Positions 43,122 through 52,115 of a stretch of 64,000 bases of DNA are shown piece by piece (the first letter of the stretch is position 1; the number at the start of each line of letters is the position of its first letter). The DNA is taken from contig UQIN01000014.1 of NCBI GenBank assembly GCA_900541035.1, positions 3,540-67,539 of the forward strand, given 5' to 3'. Source of the DNA: an uncultured Collinsella sp. GTDB taxonomy: Bacteria > Actinomycetota > Coriobacteriia > Coriobacteriales > Coriobacteriaceae. The notes under the pieces were generated by a model, which was not told where the DNA came from, did not search any database, and saw only the letters and a program-made list of their open reading frames with translations. Position numbers and translations under genes: made by a program.

Positions 43122-44156
43122 ATGGCATACGGATACAACGACGGTGATCAACGGCGACAAAGCGTTCGCCTTGCTGGCCGTACCACGCCGACGCCCAGAA
43201 GTGCCACGAGCAGCAATCCGCAACGTCCTCAAGAGCAACCCAGGCCTTCGTCTCGGCAGCAGGCAAGCAGAACACGGCAGAGTGGCCGTCCGAGCACGGG
43301 CACAAGTGCGCAGCAAGATAACCGCTTGGGTGCGCGCACTCGACAGCGCCAGGCCGAGGTTCCGCAACTGCGCCGCAACGGCGCACGTCAGCCCGGCATC
43401 CATATCAACCGCTTCTTTTCGCATCCCCAAGGCGGACGCGACGGCAAGCCTTACCGCTCGACATCGCACGTGAATGCCCCCGCCCTGCCGGCTCGTCGAC
43501 TTTGCCTCGCACTGTGCTCTATCCTCACCTGTTTGGTCTTTGTGCTTATGAGCTCCTGTATGTCCCACGGCTCGGCCGGTCTCGAGCCCACCGCCGAGGA
43601 CAAGCTGCTCAAGGCCCCCGTCGCACCCGGCTATTCGTTTGCGTTTTCGACCCCGCGCTCGCAATGGCAAGCCGGCACCATGCCCCATATGTATCAGATC
43701 GACCCTGCGTGGTCGGAGCTGCCTTACGCCGGCGGCACCATCCGCCAAAATGCCTGCGGGCCTACGTGCCTCACCATGGTCTATATCTTTAAGACGGGAC
43801 GCACCGACATGACCCCCGTCGATATGTGCGCGCTTTCCGAGGCGGGCAATTACGCCCCCACCGGTGCAACCGAATGGTCGTTTATGACGAGTGGCGCGTG
43901 GCAGTTGGGACTTAACGGAACGGAACTCCATATCGATCGCAGCTCCATCACCCAGGCGCTGCGCTCGGGCGCGCCCGTCATCGCCGCCGTTCGGCCGGGC
44001 ACCTTTACCAGCGTGGGCCACTACATTGTGCTTTACGGTATTGACGACGCCGACCAGATTGGCGTCTACGACCCCAACTCGGCCAGCCGCAGCGCCCGCC
44101 GCTGGGGCGTCGTAGAGGTCCTCAACGAAGTCGAAGCCATGTGGGCCTACTACTAG
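43122..44156 (+). CDS. C39-like cysteine peptidase, membrane-anchored, with disordered N-tail
   Basis: A 344-residue protein. Residues 1-120 are rich in Arg, Gln, Ser, Thr and Pro with no predicted fold. A hydrophobic segment (about 125-148, LCLALCSILTCLVFVLMSSC) could be a signal anchor or, less likely, a lipoprotein-type signal. The remaining domain matches Peptidase_C39_2: Cys in NACGPTCLTMVY, His in SVGHYIVLYG and Asp in GVYDPNS. The active site would face outside. The target is unknown; roles in peptide cleavage or envelope processing are possible. A dispersed repeat begins directly at its stop codon. Confidence 0.75.
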   Translation: MAYGYNDGDQRRQSVRLAGRTTPTPRSATSSNPQRPQEQPRPSSRQQASRTRQSGRPSTGTSAQQDNRLGARTRQRQAEVPQLRRNGARQPGIHINRFFSHPQGGRDGKPYRSTSHVNAPALPARRLCLALCSILTCLVFVLMSSCMSHGSAGLEPTAEDKLLKAPVAPGYSFAFSTPRSQWQAGTMPHMYQIDPAWSELPYAGGTIRQNACGPTCLTMVYIFKTGRTDMTPVDMCALSEAGNYAPTGATEWSFMTSGAWQLGLNGTELHIDRSSITQALRSGAPVIAAVRPGTFTSVGHYIVLYGIDDADQIGVYDPNSASRSARRWGVVEVLNEVEAMWAYY

Positions 44157-44546
44157 TCATTGGGGACAGACTTAAATGAGTGGTCGTCGGGGACAGTCTT
44201 ACGGACGCCGGCCGAGAGCAGACGAAAAGGGCCATCCCGAACTGCTTGGAACTGCCAGCACGGAAAGCGCATCCTGCTTTGGGGCCCAATAGCGGGGTGC
44301 GCTTTCCGTTAGCGGCCCGTTTGGGAAACTAGGGACCGCTTTTCGACAATAATCCGGGATGCATTTTCCGATTGAGGGCCTCAAGGGAAACCGCACCCCA
44401 TGTTGGACGCTCATTCTGGGATGTGCTTTCCGCAGTTGATCGATGCGGCCTTTAAGGACTGTCCCAAGCTGCCGGCAGGAAAGGAACGTCCCCAAGTGCC
44501 GGGTTTCCGCAGCCTGCAATGCTCCTCATGAACAGCCGCCTCAATA
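44156..44546. repeat. Dispersed REP-like repeat, copy A
   Basis: A non-coding 390-base block beginning at the peptidase stop codon. It starts GTCATTGGGGACAGACTT and ends CTCAATAACAAAAGCCCC, both shared with copy B at 50272-50460. Bases 44454-44510 (57 bases) are identical to 50358-50414. Its extra middle part has four GGAAAGCGCA-like motifs, two forming a hairpin (44261-44271 with 44298-44308). It abuts the terminator of the GH1 gene. Confidence 0.8.
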
Positions 44547-44552
44547 ACAAAA

Positions 44553-44582
44553 GCCCCCGCGGCCGAAGCGGACCGCGGGGGC
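44553..44582 (-). terminator. Terminator of the beta-glucoside PTS operon
   Basis: GCCCCCGCGG (44553-44562) pairs perfectly with 44573-44582; on the minus strand TTTTGTTATTG follows. Confidence 0.9.
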
Positions 44583-44598
44583 AACAGACCTGCAAGAG

Positions 44599-46053
44599 TT
44601 AACTCAAGTCCTCGCCATTTGATGCAATGACCTTTTGGTACCAGCAGAAGCTGTCCTTTCGGTAGCGATCGAACGTGCCTTTGCCCATATCATCGGCATC
44701 AACATAAACAAAGCCATAGCGCTTCTTCATCTGCCCCGTCGAGGCCGACACCAAATCGATACAGCCCCACGGCGTGTATCCCATCAGGTCAACACCGTCC
44801 TCGACAATTGCATCGCGCAGCGCAAGAATATGCCTTCGCAGGTAATCAATATGATACGCATCGTGGACTTTGCCGTCTTCCAGCGCATCGAGTCCGCCCA
44901 CACCGTTCTCGGCGATAAAGAGCGGAAGATGGTAACGATCGTGGTAGCCGGCAAGCGTCACGCGCAAACCCAGCGCATCGATCTGCCACTTCCAGGCAGT
45001 CTCTTTATCCTTGAGGTACGGATTGCGCAACGTCGGGAACACGTTGCCCTCCGCCTTCTCAGCGATCACCTGGTCATCGGCGCACACCAAGCGCGAGCAA
45101 TAGTACGAGAACGAGATGAAGTCGACGGTATGCTCGGCCAGATACTCCGTATCGCCCGGCTCAAAGGGCACGTGAACACCCTCTTTCTCGAGCGCACGCA
45201 GCTTCCAAGTAGGATAGGCGCCCGCAGCCATCACGTCAGTGTAGAAGTAGCGGCCGCGGTCCTCCTCATACGCAAGCCATACGTCCTCGGGCGCACAACG
45301 GTACGGATAGGTCGCACCGGCAGCGACCATGCAACCCACCTTGTTTGCGGGATCGATCTTGTGCAGAATCTCGACAGCGCGAGCGCTCGCCATAAACATA
45401 TGGTGCGAGAACGCCGCAGTCACGGCTGCACGGTCACGCTCATCCTCGAGCGTGACACCCGCGTTGAGATAGGACAGCGCCACGCTGTTGATCTCGTTGA
45501 ACGTAAGCCAATAACGCACGAGGCCCTGGTACGCGCGTCCGACGGTCTCGACGTAGTGCGCATACCGCTCGATCATCTCTCGGCTTTGCCAGCCACCATA
45601 GCGCTCGACCAGAGCCAACGGATAGTCGTAGTGCGACAGCGTCACAAGCGGCTCGATTCCATGCTCGCGCAGCGCCTCGAATACCTGACGGTAAAACTCC
45701 AAGCCCTCGCCGTTGGGCTCGGCCTCCATCCCTGTGGGAAAAATACGGCTCCAGCAAATTGAAAGACGCAGGCACTTAAAGCCCATCTCGGCAAAGAGCT
45801 CGACATCCTCGTGCCAATGATGGAAGAAGTCGTTGCCCCAGCGGCATGGATACAGCCTGTCCGGATCGTCCACGGGCTTTTGCCTGCCAAACATTACATC
45901 CCAGCGGTCGGAACCCTGTGGGATCAGGTCGGAGTGCGACATGCCGCGGCCGCCCTCGTTCCAGCCCCCTTCGGCCTGGTTGGCGGCGAGGGCACCACCC
46001 CACAAAAAGCCCTCGGGCATACCGGCGGCAGACGTTCTGTCAAAGTAACTCAT
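44599..46053 (-). CDS. Glycoside hydrolase family 1, 6-phospho-beta-glucosidase
   Basis: A 484-residue cytoplasmic enzyme that splits phosphorylated beta-glucosides entering through the PTS. The N-terminal MPEGFLWGGALAANQAEGGW, the acid/base glutamate in WLTFNEINSVAL and the nucleophile glutamate in LFIAENGVGG are classic GH1. The C-terminal GYTPWGCIDLVSASTGQMKKRYGFVYVD with the basic K-K-R pair marks the 6-phospho subgroup. Start 46053 (MSYFDR) is preferred over 46065. It starts 1 base after the EIIC stop and is the last gene of the EIIA-EIIB-EIIC-GH1 operon. Confidence 0.92.
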   Translation of the reverse strand: MSYFDRTSAAGMPEGFLWGGALAANQAEGGWNEGGRGMSHSDLIPQGSDRWDVMFGRQKPVDDPDRLYPCRWGNDFFHHWHEDVELFAEMGFKCLRLSICWSRIFPTGMEAEPNGEGLEFYRQVFEALREHGIEPLVTLSHYDYPLALVERYGGWQSREMIERYAHYVETVGRAYQGLVRYWLTFNEINSVALSYLNAGVTLEDERDRAAVTAAFSHHMFMASARAVEILHKIDPANKVGCMVAAGATYPYRCAPEDVWLAYEEDRGRYFYTDVMAAGAYPTWKLRALEKEGVHVPFEPGDTEYLAEHTVDFISFSYYCSRLVCADDQVIAEKAEGNVFPTLRNPYLKDKETAWKWQIDALGLRVTLAGYHDRYHLPLFIAENGVGGLDALEDGKVHDAYHIDYLRRHILALRDAIVEDGVDLMGYTPWGCIDLVSASTGQMKKRYGFVYVDADDMGKGTFDRYRKDSFCWYQKVIASNGEDLS

Positions 46054-46054
46054 G

Positions 46055-47404
46055 CTACTCAGCATCCTCGGCAGAAGCTGCCGCGGCGTTCTCCTGCTCC
46101 TGAGCCAGGAGCTGGTTATCGTACACCTTAAAGAACGGGTACCAGACCACAGCCATGACCACGATCAAAACGATCGTAAACACCCAGATGCGCGGGTCGA
46201 GGCACTGGACAAAGCCCTGAACGAAGATGGGGAACGTGCCGCTCACCAAGATGTAGAAGTTAGAGACAAGACCCAGTGAGACCGCACCCCAATACAGCAG
46301 GGCCGAGATCATGCCGCCTAGCACAAACGGAATCATGAGGATCGGGTTGAAGATGATGGGCGCGCCGAAGATCGCGGGCTCGGAGATACGGAAGAAGCTC
46401 GGCACGATCGATGCCCTGCCAAATGCCTTGAGCTGCTGCGACTTTGCCCTAAACGCGCAGAGCGCCACAAAAGAGAACGTATTACCCGTGCCGCCGATGA
46501 GGTTGATGGCCAACGACATGAGCACCGGGTGGAACTCAAGCGGCTGCCCGGCAGCATAGAGCGAGGCGTTGGCGGCAAAGGCGGCAAGCGAGACCGGGGC
46601 GGTGATGGGCATTACGATCATGTTGCCGTGGACGCCAAAGCACCAAAACAGCAGCGTCATGAAGCAGATAAGCAGTGCGCCGGGCACAGAGTCAACTGCG
46701 ACGGAAAGCGGGGCAGCGAGCAGCTTCTCGATAACCGAGGGGATGGACAGCGCGGGATCGATCATCTGGATCAGCAGGTTGCCGCCAAAGAAGATGAGGA
46801 TGTTGGCGAGCATAGGTACGATGGCGCCAAAGGTTTCGGACAAAAACGGCGGCACGCCATCGGGCATCTTGATGGTGATGCCCTTGGTCTGGCAGAAGCG
46901 CGTGACCTCGACGGAGACCAAGGCAACGATGATGGCGGTAAACAGGCCCTGCGCACCCAGATAGGTGCAGGGGACCGCCTGGAGCACGGACTCGTCAGCA
47001 AGCTGGTAGTAGGACGACGGCGCCGCGGCGATCAGGAACATCACCAGCGAGGTCATGCCGGCGTTAAGCTTGGGCATCTTGTAGGTGCCCGCCAGGTTAT
47101 AGGCGATTGCGAACGTCACGATCACCGACAGTATGCCCATCGTCATATTGAAGGGGATGAGCAGCGTGAGCTTATTGGCCGTCGCAAAATCGAGCCAAGG
47201 GCCAAAGACGGACCAGAACCCGCCCTGCGCCACCAGGTCGGCCGTGACCGGCGGGTTGGCGAGGATCATAAAGACGGCAGATACCAAGATGAAGCTGATC
47301 GCGCTCATAAAGCCCTTTTGCATGGAGGCAAAGTGGCGCTCGGTGCCGCAGAAATTGGCGATAGGGGTCAGTTTTTCCTGAAGCAGGGTCATGAACTTCT
47401 CCAT
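46055..47404 (-). CDS. PTS EIIC permease, cellobiose/lichenan type
   Basis: A 449-residue, roughly 10-helix sugar channel of the Lac/cellobiose (CelB/LicC) family. The N-terminal LTPIANFCGTERHFASMQKGFM is typical, and the substrate loop GGTGNTFSFVALCAFRAKSQQLKAFGRASI with FRISEPAIFGAPIIFNP is the family signature. It imports and, with EIIB, phosphorylates beta-diglucosides. It lies 9 bases from the EIIB gene and 1 base from the GH1 gene. Confidence 0.93.
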   Translation of the reverse strand: MEKFMTLLQEKLTPIANFCGTERHFASMQKGFMSAISFILVSAVFMILANPPVTADLVAQGGFWSVFGPWLDFATANKLTLLIPFNMTMGILSVIVTFAIAYNLAGTYKMPKLNAGMTSLVMFLIAAAPSSYYQLADESVLQAVPCTYLGAQGLFTAIIVALVSVEVTRFCQTKGITIKMPDGVPPFLSETFGAIVPMLANILIFFGGNLLIQMIDPALSIPSVIEKLLAAPLSVAVDSVPGALLICFMTLLFWCFGVHGNMIVMPITAPVSLAAFAANASLYAAGQPLEFHPVLMSLAINLIGGTGNTFSFVALCAFRAKSQQLKAFGRASIVPSFFRISEPAIFGAPIIFNPILMIPFVLGGMISALLYWGAVSLGLVSNFYILVSGTFPIFVQGFVQCLDPRIWVFTIVLIVVMAVVWYPFFKVYDNQLLAQEQENAAAASAEDAE

Positions 47405-47413
47405 GGTCGCCTC

Positions 47414-47707
47414 CTAACCCAACAGCGACTGGGCGAGTGCCAGCACGTTGGCGGCGTTGCCCATGCCGTAGTCCTGTGCGGGGATGACCGCGGTCGGCTT
47501 ACCGCTCCCCTGCTTGACGGTGTTGAGCTGGTAGGACACCTGCGGCCCCAAGAGCAGCACGTCATAATTGGCGCACGTCTCCTGATACTCGCCGATACCC
47601 ACCGCATCGATATCGAGCTCGATGCCGTTTTGCTCCGCATATTTCTCGAGTTTCTTCATCAGAATGCTTGTAGACAGACCAGCTGCGCAAACAAGAAGGA
47701 TCTTCAT
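47414..47707 (-). CDS. PTS EIIB subunit, cellobiose/lichenan type
   Basis: A 97-residue phosphocarrier. The phosphorylated cysteine is in the N-terminal P-loop MKILLVCAAGLSTSILMKKL (Cys7), followed by LLLGPQVSYQL, the usual EIIB-Lac/Cel fold. It receives phosphate from EIIA and passes it to sugar in EIIC. ATG 47707 is chosen because the protein then starts at the conserved strand. It stands between EIIA (46-base gap) and EIIC. Confidence 0.93.
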   Translation of the reverse strand: MKILLVCAAGLSTSILMKKLEKYAEQNGIELDIDAVGIGEYQETCANYDVLLLGPQVSYQLNTVKQGSGKPTAVIPAQDYGMGNAANVLALAQSLLG

Positions 47708-47753
47708 AAGGGATTCCCTTCGCATTGATTGGTTGGATAGTCACCGCACGCCG

Positions 47754-48080
47754 CTAGGCGTTCTTGGTTGCAGTGCACTCATACAGGCAGATCAGCTCCT
47801 GCACGAGCTCCTGAGCAAGCATGGAGCACATGAGGTGGTCCTGAGCATGGACCAGCAACACATCCACCGACAGATGCTCGCCCGCTGCCTCAGTCGAAAG
47901 CAGCTGCGTTTGGATGTGGTGAGCCTTGATTCCCGCATCCTTTGACTGCTTCATGAGTTTGGCGGCGGCGTCAAAATCCCCCGCTTTTGCCTTTTCAAGG
48001 GCTTCGAAGGCAAGGCTGCGTGCCTCTCCCGCTGCAGCGACCAGCTGAAACGAAACCATCTCGGTTCCCTGATCGTCCAT
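47754..48080 (-). CDS. PTS EIIA subunit, cellobiose/lichenan type
   Basis: A 108-residue all-helical trimeric EIIA of the Lac/Cel family. AAAGEARSLAFEALEKAKAG is the first helix; the phospho-histidine is in the VHAQDHLMCSMLAQEL helix (VLLVHAQDHLM). ATG 48080 has GGAG upstream and is the first gene of the operon. A palindromic TTGAATATTCGAA element lies 35 bases upstream (48113-48126 region) and could be a regulator site. Confidence 0.92.
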   Translation of the reverse strand: MDDQGTEMVSFQLVAAAGEARSLAFEALEKAKAGDFDAAAKLMKQSKDAGIKAHHIQTQLLSTEAAGEHLSVDVLLVHAQDHLMCSMLAQELVQELICLYECTATKNA

Positions 48081-48199
48081 AACGGTCTCCTCTCCCGTGA
48101 TGTTTGGTTTGTACTTGAATATTCGAAACGCCTATCTCCCGCCCGCAATCCTCGAGGTTTATTGCAGGTAGACAGACAGGGTTATCGACAAAAGAAGTC

Positions 48200-50094
48200 T
48201 TAAGCCGTATGCGCTTGCACAAGCGCCATCAGCTCATGCCAGGACCGGCGCTCGCGTAGGCGCTCGACCCCCTGGCGGTCCATAAAGATCTCGGCGAGCA
48301 GTGAGCTCAAGATCCGCGCCTCATCGCCGCCCGACCGGGCAAACGACACCATAAAGACGATATCGACCTCATGGCCGTATTCGTCCCAAAGAATGGGATG
48401 TTCGAGCAGGCCCACGGTAACAAAGGCCTCGGCGCTCAAGGGATGCATCCCATGGGGCATGGCTACCCCATTGCCAAACGAGGTGGCACTCGCGCTCTCG
48501 CGCTCGGCGACCTCTTGGGCAAACTGGGCATCGACACGGCCGCTCTCGACGGCGCGCTCGGAGAGATATCGGAGAACGGCCTGCTTCGACGACGCCTCAA
48601 CGCGGTTGAAGAACAGGGCACGGCTAAAGAAAGAGCTTACGGAGTCCGATTGCGCAGTGTCGTCGCTCAGCACCTTGCGGATAGCGTTGACATCGCTCGT
48701 CTCCAAGAAGAAATCGGCCTCGCGGACGGGCACGGGCAACTTGACGTTGAGCGGCACCGTTGTGAACACGTAGTCGATGTGCGAAAAATCGAACGTTCCC
48801 ACGCGGGCGACATCGCATGTCTCAATCGAATCGATATACATGCCAACTGCTTGCGGTACTGGTGCTCGAGCATACGGGCGCTTCCCGCTCCCGAGGCGCA
48901 CACGATCAGGATGCGCTTGCGACGCGGCTGGTCGGCTTGCTGCTCGAGGGCCAGGGCAAATGCCATGGCGATGTAGCCGAGCTCTTCATCAGAGGGCTGG
49001 CTGCCAAAATGACGCTCGAGTACCTGCGAGGTGCCAGCTGCCATCGAATAGGCCAACGGAAACCTCGTCTTGATATCGGGCAGCATGGGGTTATCCATAT
49101 GCATGTGATATTCAAGGCGATAGCCCAGAGGGCCGATATGCCGAGCAAGGTTCATGCGAAGTTCAAGATCGCCGCTAAAGTCAAACCTAAACTCATCGTT
49201 GACCGCACGTACCATCTCGGAAGCAATCTCCCACATCTCGTCCGAGATAACGGCAGAGCCCTTCTCGGGCACGCCCGTGCCCCTGCCGAGCAAATGGATT
49301 GCGATAAAGGCAACCTCTTCTCGGGGCATGCTCACGCCCAGGGCATCCTTGATGTTTGCGGCAATCTGGAAAGCCGCGGCGTATTCGCGCGTTCCCTCCA
49401 GTTTTTGAACGTCCGATTCTGCAGCTGGGACATAGCAGCCCTGCTCGATGCGGCCAAGAGCAATGTAAAGATGCATGATGAGATTGCGGGATGCCAGCGA
49501 GCTCACCGTGACGGGCGAGGCAGTCAGGGCATCGTCCACACATGCGGCGATGGCCCGCAGGCGCTCGGCGAGCTCTGCATCGTCGGTGTCGGGCAACACG
49601 GGCCTCACCAGCGAGGCCAGACACAGACGCCGTTGCGACTCCCCACCCGCAACGCGGATTCCGTAGCGTGGGCGCTTTTCGAGCGTTAAGTCAAATTGGG
49701 CGAGTTTCTGCTCTACCAGACGCATGTCATTGGACAGAGTCCGCGCCGAAACGTAGAGTAAATCCGCATACTCCTCAATCGTCACCCACTGGGACCGCAT
49801 GAGGAGGTCGTTAAGAAGGAAGGACACACGGCCATCGCGCGTATCAGGAATGCCCGGATGGGCCAGAGCCGCACCGTCTAGCAAGCGAGCAAGCTCATCT
49901 GCACGTGCAACATCGATACGATACTGCCCCTTGCTGCCAACGATGCGTGCAACCCCTGCAAGGCTGTCGTTTGCGCGATGGATATAGTTTCTCACGGCGC
50001 GCTCGCTTACCTCGAGACGCTTGGCAAGTACCGCGACAGCGACAGGCTGAGCGTCCTCGATCATATTTACAAGCTGCTTGACGCGAGCATCCAT
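48200..50094 (-). pseudogene. BglG/LicR-type PTS-domain regulator interrupted by a frameshift
   Basis: Two overlapping frames together make one roughly 630-residue regulator. The first (50094 to about 48850) carries an HTH (MDARVKQLVNMIEDAQPVAV and a second HTH near 95-140), two PRD domains, and the start of an EIIB-like domain (ILIVCASGAGSARMLEHQYRKQ). Sense is then lost and resumes in the next frame as GMYIDSIETCDVARVG, continuing through the rest of EIIB and a C-terminal EIIA domain (FGNGVAMPHGMHPL). One missing base near 48840-48852, in CAGTTGGCATG, explains it. LicR-type proteins activate the adjacent PTS operon when dephosphorylated at EII sites. A sequencing error cannot be excluded. 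Confidence 0.82.
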
Positions 50095-50271
50095 GTCCTC
50101 CTCCTTCCCCTGCGTCTAGTCTAACGCGGTAAAGAATGACACTCCACGTCGCGCTCGTTCCGCCAACTCGGAACAGGTTGCGGGGAGTCCAGCTAAACTT
50201 ATAGGGAGCACGGAGAGAGGGCCCGAAAGCAATGCGTCGGTGTGGGATGCGCCTTCCCAGCCATTGGGCAG

Positions 50272-50455
50272 TCATTGGGGACAGACTTGAATGAGTAGTC
50301 GTTGGGGACGTTCTTGTTTGACTAGTCGTTTAAGAACGTCCCCAATGACTACCAGAAAAGGACTGTCCCAAGCTGCCGGCAGGAAAGGAACGTCCCCAAG
50401 TGCCGGGTTTCCGCGGTCTTCAGCGTTTCTCATGAACAGTTACCTCAATAGCAAA
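50272..50455. repeat. Dispersed REP-like repeat, copy B
   Basis: Starts GTCATTGGGGACAGACTT like copy A and includes the 57-base block (50358-50414) identical to 44454-44510. It contains a perfect 14-bp hairpin: TTGGGGACGTTCTT (50302-50315) with 50332-50345. GTCATTGGGGAC at 50272 is also mirrored at 50339-50350. It ends at the arcC terminator, as copy A ends at the GH1 terminator. Such hairpins are typical of REP elements spread by Y1-type (RAYT) transposases. Confidence 0.8.
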
Positions 50456-50485
50456 AGCCCCGCAGTCGGAGCGGACTGCGGGGCT
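50456..50485 (-). terminator. Terminator after arcC
   Basis: AGCCCCGCAGTC (50456-50467) pairs perfectly with 50474-50485; on the minus strand TTTTGCTATTG follows. Confidence 0.9.
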
Positions 50486-50550
50486 CATGAAGAGAGGCTA
50501 GTTTGCGGGCGCTTTGCCTGGCGCCCACGAGAGATACAACAGAGTAGAGA

Positions 50551-51513
50551 CTACTCGTGGATGCGGGTACCGGAGAGGCCGGCCATGGTCTCGGCGGCCT
50601 TGTCCAGGGCGCCGATGATGCAGGTGCGGCCCTTGCGGGAACGGGCGAACTTGATGGCGGCGCGGACCTTGGGCTCCATGGAACCCTTGCCGAACTGGCC
50701 CTCGTCGGCCAGGCGCTCGGCCTCGTCGGCGGTGAGGTCCTCGAGCTCCTCCTGGTTGGGCTTGCCGAAGTTGATGGCGACATGCTCAACGGCGGTCAGC
50801 AGGAACAGAACGTCGGCGTCGCAGTCCTCGGCCAGCAGCTCGCCGCCCAGGTCCTTGTCGATGACGGCGGGAACGCCCTTGTAGCAGCCCTTGTTCTCGT
50901 AGTCGCGGACGACGGGGATGCCGCCGCCACCGCAGGCGATGACGATGAACTCGTTGTCGAGCAGGTTGAGGATGGAGTCAGCCTCGACGATCTTCTTGGG
51001 ATCGGGGGAAGCGACGACGCGACGCCAGCCGCGGCCGGAATCCTCGACGAAGACCTTGGAGGGATCCTCGGCCATGAACTCCTTGGCCTGCTCCTCGGTG
51101 TAGAAGGGGCCGATGGGCTTGGTCGGGTTCTTGAACGCGGGGTCGTCCGGATCGCACTCGATCTGGGTGACGACGGTGGCGGCGTGCCAACGCTTATAGC
51201 GCTTGTGCATCTCGCGGCCAATGCCCTGCTGCAGGTGATAGCCAATGTAGCCCTGGGACATGGCGCCGCACTCGGGCAGCGGCATCTCGGGGGTGCCGAT
51301 GGCATCGTGGGCAGCGGCGAAGGCGTTCTGGATCATGCCGACCTGCGGGCCGTTGCCGTGGGTGATGATGATCTCGTTACCCTGCTCGATGAGGCCGAGG
51401 AGGGCGTGGGCGGTGTTGCTCACGGCCTCGATCTGCTCGACGGGGTTGTTGCCGAGGGCGTTGCCGCCGAGGGCGACGACAATACGATCGGGCTTGCCAA
51501 GAGGCTTAGACAT
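50551..51513 (-). CDS. arcC: Carbamate kinase
   Basis: A 320-residue enzyme that makes ATP from carbamoyl phosphate and ADP, the last step of arginine, agmatine or purine-derived ureide fermentation. The start IVVALGGNALGNNPVEQ, HGNGPQVGMIQNA, SQGYIGYHLQQGI, ACGGGGIPVV and the C-terminal GSMEPKVRAAIKFA are all conserved. ATG 51513 has AAAGGA about 9 bases upstream. No arcA, arcB or other carbamoyltransferase gene lies nearby, so the source of carbamoyl phosphate is encoded elsewhere. Confidence 0.94.
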   Translation of the reverse strand: MSKPLGKPDRIVVALGGNALGNNPVEQIEAVSNTAHALLGLIEQGNEIIITHGNGPQVGMIQNAFAAAHDAIGTPEMPLPECGAMSQGYIGYHLQQGIGREMHKRYKRWHAATVVTQIECDPDDPAFKNPTKPIGPFYTEEQAKEFMAEDPSKVFVEDSGRGWRRVVASPDPKKIVEADSILNLLDNEFIVIACGGGGIPVVRDYENKGCYKGVPAVIDKDLGGELLAEDCDADVLFLLTAVEHVAINFGKPNQEELEDLTADEAERLADEGQFGKGSMEPKVRAAIKFARSRKGRTCIIGALDKAAETMAGLSGTRIHE

Positions 51514-52115
51514 TGCTGGAATCCTTTCTGTAAAAGGCCTACAACCCATTAATAGCCCGCGTCCGTGCGATACGCGAGTTTATTAAGGTTTATATTCTCT
51601 TTATCGCTCATTTTATTCATTTTGAAAATAGTTGAACGGTGAACGGTCGCTTTTACCCGCCCAGCGTAAAGAAGCCCAGCTCAAGCATATCTACGTCATT
51701 TACGTGCAACTTTATTTTAATAGAGCAGGGATTAGACCAGATTATGCAAACTATATCTTTGCTAAACACAAAACGGGCAGCGCACTATCTTACTCGCACT
51801 ATACGAGATTCTATGCACTTATTGGACGAGTATGCAGCCCTGCAATAACATGGCGTTTTTCATCCAACTTAAGGAATAGACGAGCGCCCATACCGCGCGT
51901 CGGCCGGCAGCCGGCGAGCCGTCTCGTCGGTTGCCGCTTCCAGAAAATCAAAAACTGATATTGCGCGCGCAATTGCTGCATGGTACTTTAGCGAAGAACA
52001 GCGCGGGCTGGGGCGACAGAGATTTGTCGTGAAGTTTGGGTTCGGCGACCCCGCTGCTGTCTTCTCCTTATCCGCCAGCGAACCCCTTGAGCGACGGATT
52101 GAGGAGGTCCTTACT
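51514..52115. other. AT-rich divergent intergenic region
   Basis: About 600 bases with no supported gene. The part from about 51540 to 51870 is distinctly AT-rich compared with its surroundings; open frames there (for example 51632-51958) lack a credible binding site and show no family features. It must hold the promoters of arcC and of the DUF3830 gene. The GAGGAGG at 52100-52106 serves the latter. Confidence 0.5.

Larger units (their letters stand above)
50095..50550. other. Intergenic region with dispersed repeat copy B
   Basis: No gene is seen between the regulator start and carbamate kinase. From 50272 it is occupied by the second repeat copy, then by the arcC terminator. A single GGGATGCGCCTTCCC motif (about 50244) resembles those in copy A. 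Confidence 0.6.

Noticed and set aside
42831..44021. A 396-codon minus-strand open frame opposite the C39-like gene
   Set aside because: The plus-strand frame has a complete Cys/His/Asp triad and a hydrophobic anchor; the minus frame has nothing recognisable.
51632..51958. A 108-codon open frame in the AT-rich gap before the DUF3830 gene
   Set aside because: No binding site, no family features, and a composition change half-way; regarded as chance.
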